This document shows, piece by piece, positions 45,645 to 54,510 of a stretch of 64,000 nucleotides of DNA. How positions within the stretch are numbered: position 1 is the stretch's first letter; every line of letters begins with the position of its first letter. The notes under the pieces were generated by a model, which worked only from the letters and a program-made list of their open reading frames with translations, was not told where the DNA came from and ran no database searches. The position numbers and the translations under genes were made by a program. Source of the DNA: Teredinibacter franksiae (GTDB lineage Bacteria; Pseudomonadota; Gammaproteobacteria; Pseudomonadales; Cellvibrionaceae); contig NZ_JACJUV010000001.1 in the NCBI RefSeq assembly GCF_014218805.1, positions 3,794,501 to 3,858,500 on the forward strand, given 5' to 3'.

Positions 45645-46001
45645 GTGATTGGTCTTCTGAAAATGCTTGAGTTAGGAGGAGGCCCTTGTAAAGCTTGTGC
45701 CTGCGCTCACATACTTCTCGGTCAGTCAGGCTTTGGGCTTTACCTATATTGATGAGTAGCACCACATGGTGTTACTCATTATGGCTTAGGCACATACGTC
45801 AATGCAGAAGACCTCACCTAAAAATAGAATGGGGCCTTCAAGCCGTTGACGGCGGTATTCGTATTCGTTGCCCGTTAGCGCATCAAAGCCGCAGAGAAAC
45901 GCACGGCGTAGGTAGCCAAAGCCGAATGGCAATAGGGTGTGGCTTCTAGGGGTGTTTGTTACTTCCTTGGGCGGGGCATGGCTTATTCTTCGTTCCTCCA
46001 A
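45645..46001 (-). pseudogene. RAYT / Y1-transposase relic upstream of the CE3 esterase gene
   Basis: The minus strand codes the RAYT N-terminus (MEERRISHAPPKEVTNTPRS, then YLRRAFLCGFDALTGNEYEYRRQ, ILFLGEVFCIDVCA), hits a stop where the HUH segment should follow, then continues in another frame as INIGKAQSLTDREVCERRHKLYKGLLLTQAF. At least one stop and one frameshift; the C-terminal half is absent. It ends where the region duplicated at 32.86 kb approaches. The relics at 30.7, 33.1 and 35.6 kb are related. Confidence 0.85.
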
Positions 46002-46118
46002 TTTCGTTACGCCGGAATAATACAGAATGGTATTTTATTGATATCAGGTGTTGGTGTGGGTGATGTCTTAGCTTGGTGGTTTGCCCAAGTAATAGCGTGA
46101 TAGACCTCCATTTCTTCG

Positions 46119-46390
46119 CTAGATGGGTGTACGCACATCAGTTTTATGGTGTTTTTCGTCAAAGCCTGCATGTATCGGTTTTTATTTGGCCCGGTTGGTG
46201 ATAAAAAGCCCCCGCCTGTTGGTAGTCTGAAATCTCGTTTCTTAGCCTCTCAGAACAGTGTTCCATCCAAGTTGCTTCTTGTATTTAGTGTATTTTTTAA
46301 AAATGAAAGTATACCCATGGAGCCATAAAAACAACGATTTGGAGAACCATCAAAATGCACAAAAAATTTATTCATGTTTGCTTAGCCTTT
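46119..46390 (+). repeat. Source copy of the duplicated esterase 5' region
   Basis: Upstream region, SD and first 11 codons of the CE3 esterase gene; the near copy is at 32856-33127. A 60-codon open frame (46146-46328) occupies most of it and ends 26 bases before the esterase start. Its two versions differ at five residues, with about as many silent as replacement changes, so coding status is undecided. Confidence 0.92.
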
Positions 46391-47824
46391 TCACTCCTTT
46401 TTTCTACCCTATTATTCACTGCGGCCTCGCAGGCACAAATTCGTATTATGCCGTTGGGCGACTCTATTACCGGTAGCCCCGGTTGTTGGCGTGCCTACTT
46501 GTGGAACGATTTGGTCGATGCCGGTTATACCGATATTGATATGGTGGGCTCTTTGGGTGCCCAAGGGTGTGGCATTGATTACGACGGCGATAACGAAGGG
46601 CACGGCGGAATTTTGGCAACCAATATGGCCAACGCTGGGCAGTTAACACCTTGGTTGGAGCAGTCTAACCCCGCCATTGTGATGATGCACCTGGGTACTA
46701 ACGATGTCTGGAGTGGTCGCTCTACAGCGGTGACGTTAGATGCGTTTACAACCCTAGTGGGCGAAATGCGCGCGAATAATGCCAGTATGATCATTATGGT
46801 TGCGCAGATTATTCCCATGGACCCTAATGGTTCTTGTATGGGCTGTGACCTGCCGGTGATTGAGCTGAATGCCGCTATTCCAGGTTGGGCGGCGGGCCTT
46901 AGTACGCAAGCATCACCCATTATTGTGGTAGATGTTTGGGCCGGCTTTGATGCGGTAAATGATACCTACGACGGTGTTCACCCTAATGATGCGGGTAACC
47001 TAAAAATTGCGGCTTCTTGGTTTACTCCGCTGACTCAGGTGCTGGATGGCAATATCAGCAGTTCTTCTAGTTCTCCTAGCTCCTCCAGCTCGTCTTCGAG
47101 CAGTTCCAGCAGTAGTTCTTCCAGTTCTAGCTCTAACAGTTCCAGCAGTTCGTCCAGTAGTTCTAGTGCGGGCGGTGGTAGCTGTGAGGGTGCGAACGTG
47201 TACCCCAATTGGACCGCTAAAGATTGGTCTGGTGGTGATTATAACCATGCCAGTGCTGGCGATCAGCTGGTATATTCGGATACTTTGTATCAAGCCAATT
47301 GGTACACTAAAACTGTGCCGGGTAGTGATGCTTCTTGGACAACGATTGGCGCTTGCGGTGTAAATTCTAGTTCCTCAAGTAGCTCTAGTTCATCTAACAG
47401 CAGTTCGAGCTCTTCTAGTAGCTCCAGCTCTTCCTCCAGTATTAGCTCAAGTTCTTCCAGTAGCTCTAGTTCTTCCTCCAGTATTAGCTCAAGTTCTTCC
47501 AGTAGCTCTAGCTCTTCCTCTAGCATTAGCTCAAGTTCTTCTAGTAGCAGTAGTTCAGACGCTGGCGATTGCGCTGAAGTAAGGTCTGGCGGTCAGTCTG
47601 GCAGTTTGGGTACTAGCAGTGCCTTTTGTTTCCGCACGCAAGACACTGTGTACGGTTGGGGTGCCTCGAACTTTTCTGGGCGCAGTATTTCTGTAACCGT
47701 TAATGGTTCGGGTACGGCTATAACGTCGCTCGGTGGGGTTTTACCGGCGAAGGCCGCCGGTGATTATTACCACTTCGATGTCAGCGCAGGGGATTACCCT
47801 TGGGCATCGGTCTATTGGTGGTAG
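46355..47824 (+). CDS. SGNH esterase (CE3-type acetylxylan esterase) with CBM5/12 and an unknown C-terminal domain
   Basis: A secreted esterase of 489 residues. Signal peptide (MHKKFIHVCLAFSLLFSTLLFTAASQA), then a CE3-type SGNH domain (about 28-230): IMPLGDSITGSPG (Ser37), GILATNMANAG, MMHLGTNDVWSG, YDGVHPND. A polyserine linker, a CBM5/12-type module (VYPNWTAKDWSGGDYNHASAGD), a long linker with a 42-base internal repeat (Ser runs broken by Ile), and a final domain of about 85 residues (CAEVRSGGQSGSLG...SVYWW) that I do not recognise; two Cys and many aromatics suggest a binding module. SD GGAG lies upstream. The first 36 bases and upstream region are duplicated at 33.1 kb. A terminator follows. 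Confidence 0.9.
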   Translation: MHKKFIHVCLAFSLLFSTLLFTAASQAQIRIMPLGDSITGSPGCWRAYLWNDLVDAGYTDIDMVGSLGAQGCGIDYDGDNEGHGGILATNMANAGQLTPWLEQSNPAIVMMHLGTNDVWSGRSTAVTLDAFTTLVGEMRANNASMIIMVAQIIPMDPNGSCMGCDLPVIELNAAIPGWAAGLSTQASPIIVVDVWAGFDAVNDTYDGVHPNDAGNLKIAASWFTPLTQVLDGNISSSSSSPSSSSSSSSSSSSSSSSSSSNSSSSSSSSSSAGGGSCEGANVYPNWTAKDWSGGDYNHASAGDQLVYSDTLYQANWYTKTVPGSDASWTTIGACGVNSSSSSSSSSSNSSSSSSSSSSSSSSISSSSSSSSSSSSSISSSSSSSSSSSSSISSSSSSSSSSDAGDCAEVRSGGQSGSLGTSSAFCFRTQDTVYGWGASNFSGRSISVTVNGSGTAITSLGGVLPAKAAGDYYHFDVSAGDYPWASVYWW

Positions 47825-47862
47825 TGTAATTCTTTAGACCGTATTTGTATTTTGTTCGAGAA

Positions 47863-47889
47863 GCCCAAAGTTTTTCTTTGGGCATTTTC
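47863..47889 (+). terminator. Terminator after the CE3 gene
   Basis: GCCCAAAG-TTTTT-CTTTGGGC followed by ATTTTCG, about 40 bases after the stop codon. Confidence 0.8.
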
Positions 47890-48689
47890 GTTGGCGTACA
47901 AGCATGCATACTTTTGGTGTTCTCTATTTTTAAACCAGTAGAAGTGGCTGTGTTATTACTGGCTTCGTGGCTACGGGTTCAGTGCAGTTTCGGTGACGCG
48001 TATGGCAGATTTTTCGCAGATGCCTACAAGCGATTGGGGCGGGGACATTGAGTGTTTTTACTGTTACCTCGAGTTAATAAATTAGGCGGTATGAGCACTA
48101 ATACAAGTGTTTAATAGCTCCTCCCTCCACGCCTCAAAATATGTTAGCTGAGGTTGCACGGTACATTATGAGGCTAGCCGCAGGTATGTGCTTCTTTTTT
48201 CTATTGGGCATGCTATAGGGTGGTGCTGTTGAAATGGTAGGCTGGCTTTGTATCGCTAGTTTAGCTTTTAGCGCAACGTTCTGGACTATCGAGTAAAAAC
48301 AGGAGGCAAACCGATTTGCAGTGATAAGTAAGAGTGTGGATGCCCTTGGCCCTCGTCAGAACGCCTTTGAGAGGTCGTTAGTATTAGGCTGAATTCAAAA
48401 AGTTGTTAAAATTAGTCGATTAACGCCAATAAAACGGTGGCGGGGAGCCGCTTTTTTCGGTAGTTTGGCTGCGATACAGGGCGTGGTCGTATCTTACTGG
48501 CCTTCAATATTCCGTTAAGTAATTAAAAGCACATAAGAATAATAATAGTTGAGTGTTTTATTGGATTTCAATTATGCAGAAAGCATCGAAATACTTTTAT
48601 AGAAGTGTAAGTATTTGATCGCTTGTCTTGCTTTTACAAAACTACGTAATCTTCTCAGCTGTAGGTGCTCGTCTAGTGGTGAAAACACA
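47890..48689. other. Intergenic region upstream of the AraC pair
   Basis: About 800 bases without a supported gene. A 68-codon frame at 47845-48051 begins inside the terminator and is not accepted. The region should hold the promoter of the AraC pair. No operator could be assigned. Confidence 0.4.
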
Positions 48690-49859
48690 ATGTTGACGTT
48701 TTATAAAAAATCGATAGGGCTATTTGTGATGCTGATGATTGTCAGCGCGCTCATTGCTGGGTATTGCTATAACAAAGCGTTGCTGGAAGTGAACTTGTTG
48801 CCGCGTATAAATAGTATTTACCCATGGAATCTTCAGTCTTTCAGCGACGATGTGTTGGGTGGGGTGTCGACTACTCGGTTTATCGAATCAAATAATTTAA
48901 TCCGTTATCAATACAAAGTTATTGATAAGGTGAAATTTCCGTACGCGGGTGGAATGATATCCTTTGGAATGAAAGATAATGAGGAGCGTATTGTTGATTT
49001 TAGTCGATATTCTGCAATTTCCTTTTCTGTAAGATGTGAGGAGTCAAATGAAATGACTTTTCATTTGCATAGCTTTGATTCTGAGGTTACTCGTAAGGAT
49101 GATATTATGAGTTATCGAATTGCGGTTAGAGATTTTAGTTGTGAGCCGGAGGAATCAAAAATTACAATTGATTTAAACCACTTGGTTGTTCCACATTGGT
49201 GGTTAAAGAAGTGGAATAGACCTATAACCGACACACATTATTGGCTAGATAAAACCAGAGCTTTTTCTTTTGATAATGATGACCGCGGACCGCTAAATGT
49301 TGAGCTGGAAACGCGTATAACGACTGTCGTTTTACACGGACGGGATGTGGTTTACCTTTGGGTGGGTTCATCAATATTGTTGTTTTTATGGTTGGGTTTT
49401 TTTATTGTAATATTAAAGCTCTATACAAAGCATATTGAGAGCGAGGTTAACGGTAGGTTGTCGAGATCTAAATCGAGAATTGCTTACCAAAAACTGTCGC
49501 TGGGCTCTCGCAAAGACAAGGAAAAAATGCAGTTAATCCAGTTTATGGAAAAGGAGTTTTCGAACGCTGATTTGAGCCTTGAGTACACCATGGCCCAATT
49601 GGGCCTGAGCCGTACTAAAATAAACGAGTTGTTGAGGTCCGAGTCGGGTTTAACCTATACGGGCTACTTGAATAGATTAAGACTGACGGAGGCTTCCATG
49701 CAGCTATCAATTGACTCTTCTCGGGAAATCTCCGAAATTGCCTACGCCGTTGGGTATAGCAATGTTTCGTACTTTAACCGTCTGTTTAGAGTTGAATTTG
49801 GTTGCACACCTCGCATATTTAAAGAGCTTTACTCAACCTGCGAAAACCAGTCGCTGTAA
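48690..49859 (+). CDS. Membrane-bound AraC-family regulator (first of pair)
   Basis: A 389-residue regulator with a membrane span near the N-terminus (SIGLFVMLMIVSALIAGYCY), a periplasmic domain of about 190 residues (YPWNLQSFSDDVLGG, FHLHSFDSEVTRKDD, VVPHWWLKKWNR), a second span (VVYLWVGSSILLFLWLGFFIVIL) and a cytoplasmic C-terminal AraC DNA-binding domain (FMEKEFSNADLSLEYTMAQLGLSRTKINELLRSESGLTYTGYLNRLRL, EISEIAYAVGYSNVSYFNRLFRVEFGCTPR). The frame opens at 48615, but the ATG at 48690 starts just before the first span. The periplasmic part resembles a carbohydrate-binding sandwich. It overlaps the next gene by one base (TAATG), indicating coupled translation. Confidence 0.85.
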   Translation: MLTFYKKSIGLFVMLMIVSALIAGYCYNKALLEVNLLPRINSIYPWNLQSFSDDVLGGVSTTRFIESNNLIRYQYKVIDKVKFPYAGGMISFGMKDNEERIVDFSRYSAISFSVRCEESNEMTFHLHSFDSEVTRKDDIMSYRIAVRDFSCEPEESKITIDLNHLVVPHWWLKKWNRPITDTHYWLDKTRAFSFDNDDRGPLNVELETRITTVVLHGRDVVYLWVGSSILLFLWLGFFIVILKLYTKHIESEVNGRLSRSKSRIAYQKLSLGSRKDKEKMQLIQFMEKEFSNADLSLEYTMAQLGLSRTKINELLRSESGLTYTGYLNRLRLTEASMQLSIDSSREISEIAYAVGYSNVSYFNRLFRVEFGCTPRIFKELYSTCENQSL

Positions 49860-51022
49860 TGGTTATTTTTTTTAAGCAACTCGTTGTTACCTTCGCTTCT
49901 CTCATTTTGTTTTCCGGGTTGTGGGGGGGGTACTGTTTTTATAGGTACAATATAAAGAGTGGTCTTCTTCCTTCAGAAAGTAGTTCTTTTCCTTGGGTGT
50001 TTCTTGGTTTAACGGATACGCTAAATGGCGGAAGCTCGGCTATCTCCATGAAAGACTCTAGCCAATACATTGACTACTCCTATGTGCTAACCGATGACGT
50101 TAAGTACCCCTTTGTGACGGCGATGATCGTATTTTCTGATTCGGGCGAGAATTATATTAATCTAAGCCGTTATACCAGTCTTACTATTCGGATTAAATGT
50201 AGCACTGAGAATATTTTGGCTTTTAATTTGCACAGTTACGACGCGAAGGTTACTGAGAAATCCAACCTAGACAGTTACCGAATATCGGAGTTCTGGTTTT
50301 CGTGTAGCCCCGAATGGCAAGATGTCGCAATAGATTTACACCATTTACATGTGCCTGCGTGGTGGTTGGATTTGTTTAACCAGAAAAATTCAGACCAGGC
50401 GTATCAGCTCGAAAAAGTGCATGCCATCTCTTTTGCCGCATCTCGCCAGGGCCCTATCGATACCCTTGCTCAGGTGAGCATAAACAAAATCGGCTTGGAG
50501 GGTGTTGATCAGAGATTCTTATGGTTGTATCTGGTTACTACGGTGCTGTTTTGGTTATTAGGTATCGGTTGGCTGGTGAAGCGTTACACGGTGGCTTTAA
50601 TTCAGATTGTTGAAAACAAGGCTGTTATAAATCGGCCGATCGTGGCTCATGAGCATTTGTCTAATGAGCCTAGAGCCGTAAACACTCAAGTGGGCCAAAT
50701 ATTGGACTTTATGGCTGTTGAATATTGTAATTCTGACATGAGCTTGGAGTTTGTTACTACGCAGTTGGGCATTAACCGAAACACTTTAAATAAACTGCTA
50801 AAGAGCGAGCTGGGATTAACCTTCAATGCATACCTTAATAAGCTTAGGCTGGTGGAGGCGGCGCGTATTCTCTCTAAAAATGAGGAAACGTCCGTTTCTG
50901 AGCTGGCCTACAGTCTGGGTTATAACAACGTCACCTACTTCAACAGGTTGTTTAAACAGTTGCACGGTTGTACACCGAAACAAATGAAAACTACAGCAGA
51001 GGCTGAGCCAATACAGCAGTAG
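49859..51022 (+). CDS. Membrane-bound AraC-family regulator (second of pair)
   Basis: A 387-residue paralogue of the preceding gene with the same plan: N-terminal span (FFKQLVVTFASLILFSGLWGGYCF), periplasmic domain (FPWVFLGLTDTLNGG, FNLHSYDAKVTEKSN, HVPAWWLDLFNQ), second span (LWLYLVTTVLFWLLGIGWLV), and AraC domain (DMSLEFVTTQLGINRNTLNKLLKSELGLTFNAYLNKLRLVEAARIL, SVSELAYSLGYNNVTYFNRLFKQLHGCTPKQ). Conserved periplasmic motifs (HSYDAKV versus HSFDSEV) show recent duplication. The two may form a heteromer or sense related glycans. Downstream lies the GH10 gene, preceded by two TTGCACAA direct repeats that are candidate binding sites. Confidence 0.85.
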   Translation: MVIFFKQLVVTFASLILFSGLWGGYCFYRYNIKSGLLPSESSSFPWVFLGLTDTLNGGSSAISMKDSSQYIDYSYVLTDDVKYPFVTAMIVFSDSGENYINLSRYTSLTIRIKCSTENILAFNLHSYDAKVTEKSNLDSYRISEFWFSCSPEWQDVAIDLHHLHVPAWWLDLFNQKNSDQAYQLEKVHAISFAASRQGPIDTLAQVSINKIGLEGVDQRFLWLYLVTTVLFWLLGIGWLVKRYTVALIQIVENKAVINRPIVAHEHLSNEPRAVNTQVGQILDFMAVEYCNSDMSLEFVTTQLGINRNTLNKLLKSELGLTFNAYLNKLRLVEAARILSKNEETSVSELAYSLGYNNVTYFNRLFKQLHGCTPKQMKTTAEAEPIQQ

Positions 51023-51048
51023 AAAGCGTGGTTTGGCGAAATTTTCGG

Positions 51049-51088
51049 TTGCACAAATTGCATAATCTATTGAAATATTTGCACAATT
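51049..51088. promoter_or_regulatory. Direct repeat TTGCACAAATT / TTGCACAATT, candidate AraC operator
   Basis: Two copies start at 51049 and 51079, 30 bases apart (about three helical turns), just after the AraC pair and 282-321 bases before the GH10 start. AraC-type regulators bind direct half-sites on one face of the helix. The 347-base gap contains no gene. Assignment to these regulators is inference. Confidence 0.45.
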
Positions 51089-51369
51089 CAATCATTTCTT
51101 TGGTTACTGGCAAACAGAATCGGTGAGCTGTCTACAATGCGGTAGTCCGTCCAGATCCCCCGTGTGGCGGATGAGTTCGCCACTCAGTTTAAGCGCCAAA
51201 TAATTGTAATAAGTGGCAATAGCGAATTCATCCAGGCCTTTATTTTCGTGTTTTACCCCTTCCGTGCCTGTCGATCTGGGCTGTGCCTGTCTGTTGACTG
51301 TTTTTTTAAAGTAAAGCCTGTAGACAGAAATAAATATAAAACACACCTTCTCTACTTCGGAGCTAGATT

Positions 51370-54300
51370 ATGAATAAATTCGCAAAAGCCGCGATACCGT
51401 GGATTGCAGGCACCTTGGTGTCTCTGTCACTTCCACAGTTTGCTGGCGCACAAAACGTGCAGTTTGTCGGTAATATCACTACTAACGGTAGTGTAAGGTC
51501 CGATTTTTTAGACTACTGGGACCAAATTACACCAGAAAACGAGGGTAAATGGGGCTCAGTTGAAAAGTCTCGCGACAACTATAGTTGGGGTGGCCAAGAC
51601 GCCGCTTATAACTTTGCAAAGGCGAATGGCATTCCCTTTAAGGCGCATACGTTGGTCTGGGGCAGTCAGTACCCAAACTGGATTAACAACTTAAGTAATT
51701 CAGAAAAAGCCGAAGAAATTGAAGAGTGGATTCGCGACTACTGTAATCGCTACCCCGATACCGACATTATTGACGTAGTAAATGAAGCAACCCCCGGCCA
51801 CGCGCCGGCAAATTTTGCCAAAGACGCATTTGGCGATAACTGGATTATTAAGTCTTTTCAGTTGGCTAGGCAATATTGCCCCAATGCCACACTGGTTTTG
51901 AATGATTACAACGTATTGATATGGAATACCGATGAATTTATTCAAATGGCGCAACCGGCTATTAATGCAGGTGTTGTTGATGCGCTTGGCTTGCAGGCAC
52001 ACGGTTTGCAAAGTAAATCTGGCTCTGAATTGAAGTCAACGCTAGATCGCATTGCTAACCTTGGGTTGCCTATTTATATTTCTGAATACGATGTACAAAG
52101 TACAGACGATCAAGCGCAATTGCGTATGATGCAAGACCAATTCCCTGTGTTCTATAACCACCCAAGCGTGGTGGGTATTACTTTTTGGGGGTATGTTGTG
52201 GGTGCCACTTGGCGAGAAGGTACTGGCTTAATTCAAAGTAACGGTTCTTTCCGCCCAGCCATGACTTGGTTGATGGACTACTTGGATAATAACCCTGGAA
52301 GTTCGTCGTCTTCATCAAGCGTGTCTTCTTCTAGCTCTTCTTCATCTAGTTCTTCTACCGGTAACGGAAGTAGTTTAATGGTAGAGCTGGAAAACCTTTC
52401 AGGCAGTAATAATTTCTCTCCGTTTTCGGTACAGAACGATGGCAGTGCCTCTGGCGGCCAGTATGTGGTTTGGCCTAATAATGGTACTCAGATAGTGAGT
52501 TCGCCTTCTGATTCTGAATCCGGTCAGGTGCAGGTTGGTTTTACTTTGTCTCAATCGTCGAATGTTGAATTTCAGATTCGAGCGAATATGGCCAATGGCG
52601 ACGATGATTCTTTTTACTATAAGTTAGATAATGGTTCTTGGGGTACTCAAAATAACCAGTCCACTTCTGACTGGGGCACCTTAACGCCAGCAAGTTTCTC
52701 AAACGTGTCGGCGGGCTCCCATACGCTGCATATTTTGCGTCGTGAAGATGGTGCCAAGCTAGATACCGTTACCCTGCTTGCGTCGTCTGGCAGTATTTCA
52801 GGTGGTACGGGTAGTAGTAGCTCTAGTTCTAGCTCATCCAGTTCTAGCTCTAGTTCAAGCTCATCCAGTTCTAGTTCCAGCTCATCCAGTTCCAGTAGTG
52901 TTTCATCCTCCAGTTCTAGCGTTAGCTCATCTAGCAGTTCAACGGGTAACGGTAGTTGTGATGGTGTGAATGAGTATCCAAACTGGACATCGAAAGACTG
53001 GTCTGGCGGTGCCTATAATCACGCAGAAGGCGGCGACCGCATGGTTTATCAGGGCGTTCTCTATGAGGCTAACTGGTACACTAACTCAGTGCCCGGTAGC
53101 GATGGCACTTGGACAACCATTGGTGCCTGTGGCGCCATTAGCTCCAGCTCGTCCTCCAGTGTGAGCTCAAGCTCCTCGTCTGTGAGTTCTTCTAGTTCGT
53201 CTTCCAGCAGTGTAAGCTCCAGCTCCTCATCTGTAAGCTCTTCCAGCTCCTCATCAAGCTCGTCTTCCAGCTCCTCATCAAGCACTCCTGGTGGTGATCT
53301 TGTTATTGAAGAAAATCAAACCGGGTTCTGTTCGGTTGACGGTTCTGTCGATAGCAATAATTCTGGCTATACAGGAAGCGGTTTTGCTAATACCGATAAT
53401 GCCGCTGGTAAGCGCGTTATTTGGCGAGTAAATGCACCCTATGCCAGTAGTTTTGGTCTGGAATGGCGTTATGCTAACGGCTCCACCACTAATCGTGTGG
53501 GTAGCGTTACGGTTAATGGTTCCTCTCAGGGTAATGTGGACTTCCCCGGCACTGGCTCTTGGTCCAGCTGGACGATGGCCACCACAATGGTCAACTTGAA
53601 TGCGGGCGTCAATGATATCGTATTGGAATCCGGTATTAGCGAAGGCTTAGGTAATATCGATTCACTTGGTAATCAGGGTGGCGGCTTAACGGCGGCGAAC
53701 TGTAACGGCTCATCAAGTTCTTCGAGCTCCTCAAGTAGTTCGTCATCCAGTTCTAACTCGTCAAGTAGTTCCTCTTCGAGCAGTTCGTCCTCTTCTACTC
53801 CTTCGGGTAATACCGTTCGTTACCGCGTTATTAACACCACCGATATAGGCGCCGACCCGGACGACGAACAGTCATTGGTTCGTCAACTGGTCATGTCTAA
53901 TGAGTATGACATTGAGGGCATTATCACGACGACCGGTTGTTGGAAAAAAACGACCAGTAATACCGGCGCAGTGGATCGTATTCTTAACGCCTACAGCCAA
54001 GCTTACCCAAACCTTAGCAAGCATGCCGATGGTTTCCCAACTCCTCAGTACCTAGACTCCATTAATGTGATGGGGCAGCGCGGTTATGGTATGGGCGATG
54101 TAGGTTCCGGTAAGGATAGTGCGGGTTCCAACCTTATTATTAACGCGGTTGATAAAAATGACCCACGCCCGGTGTGGGCGACCTGTTGGGGCGGATGTAA
54201 CACCATTGCTCAGGCGTTGTGGCGTGTTAAAAATGACCGTTCCCAGTCCGAAGTTAATGAGTTTGTCAGTAAGCTGCGGGTATTTGATATTTTGGGTCAG

Positions 54301-54510
54301 GGCGACGACGGTAACTGGATAGCTAAAACCTTCCCTAACTTGAAGTACATTCGTGCCACGCAAGTTTACAACAGCTGGGCACCCCCAAAGGCGGCAGTTA
54401 TATCAGAGAGATTCAGAGCCACGGCCCATTGGGTTCTGTGTATCCAGACACTGTATGGTCAACCGAAGGGGATAGCCCATCGTTTATGTATTTGCGTAAT
54501 CCCGCGTTGA
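51370..54510 (+). CDS. Modular GH10 endo-xylanase fused to an Sde182-like nucleoside-hydrolase domain (frame breaks near 54384)
   Basis: Secreted xylanase. Signal peptide, then the GH10 barrel (about 28-316) with acid/base Glu139 in DVVNEATPG and nucleophile Glu239 in IYISEYDVQ. It is followed by a polyserine linker, the CBM6/35-like module shared with the CE6 enzyme (about 340-475), linker, CBM5/12-type module (EYPNWTSKDWSGGAYNHAEGGD), linker, CBM35 (about 645-770), linker, and from about 815 the DUF1593/Sde182 nucleoside-hydrolase-like domain (INTTDIGADPDDEQSLVRQL, WATCWGGCNTIAQALW). After YNSWAPPK the frame runs out in 40 residues of nonsense, while the rest of the domain continues in the -1 frame (next feature). 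SD GGAG lies before the ATG. Xylanase activity should be unaffected by the break. Confidence 0.93.
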   Translation: MNKFAKAAIPWIAGTLVSLSLPQFAGAQNVQFVGNITTNGSVRSDFLDYWDQITPENEGKWGSVEKSRDNYSWGGQDAAYNFAKANGIPFKAHTLVWGSQYPNWINNLSNSEKAEEIEEWIRDYCNRYPDTDIIDVVNEATPGHAPANFAKDAFGDNWIIKSFQLARQYCPNATLVLNDYNVLIWNTDEFIQMAQPAINAGVVDALGLQAHGLQSKSGSELKSTLDRIANLGLPIYISEYDVQSTDDQAQLRMMQDQFPVFYNHPSVVGITFWGYVVGATWREGTGLIQSNGSFRPAMTWLMDYLDNNPGSSSSSSSVSSSSSSSSSSSTGNGSSLMVELENLSGSNNFSPFSVQNDGSASGGQYVVWPNNGTQIVSSPSDSESGQVQVGFTLSQSSNVEFQIRANMANGDDDSFYYKLDNGSWGTQNNQSTSDWGTLTPASFSNVSAGSHTLHILRREDGAKLDTVTLLASSGSISGGTGSSSSSSSSSSSSSSSSSSSSSSSSSSSSSVSSSSSSVSSSSSSTGNGSCDGVNEYPNWTSKDWSGGAYNHAEGGDRMVYQGVLYEANWYTNSVPGSDGTWTTIGACGAISSSSSSSVSSSSSSVSSSSSSSSSVSSSSSSVSSSSSSSSSSSSSSSSTPGGDLVIEENQTGFCSVDGSVDSNNSGYTGSGFANTDNAAGKRVIWRVNAPYASSFGLEWRYANGSTTNRVGSVTVNGSSQGNVDFPGTGSWSSWTMATTMVNLNAGVNDIVLESGISEGLGNIDSLGNQGGGLTAANCNGSSSSSSSSSSSSSSSNSSSSSSSSSSSSSTPSGNTVRYRVINTTDIGADPDDEQSLVRQLVMSNEYDIEGIITTTGCWKKTTSNTGAVDRILNAYSQAYPNLSKHADGFPTPQYLDSINVMGQRGYGMGDVGSGKDSAGSNLIINAVDKNDPRPVWATCWGGCNTIAQALWRVKNDRSQSEVNEFVSKLRVFDILGQGDDGNWIAKTFPNLKYIRATQVYNSWAPPKAAVISERFRATAHWVLCIQTLYGQPKGIAHRLCICVIPR

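Noticed and set aside
47845..48051. A 68-codon frame with a hydrophobic segment after the CE3 gene
   Set aside because: It starts within the terminator hairpin and lacks an SD or any similarity.
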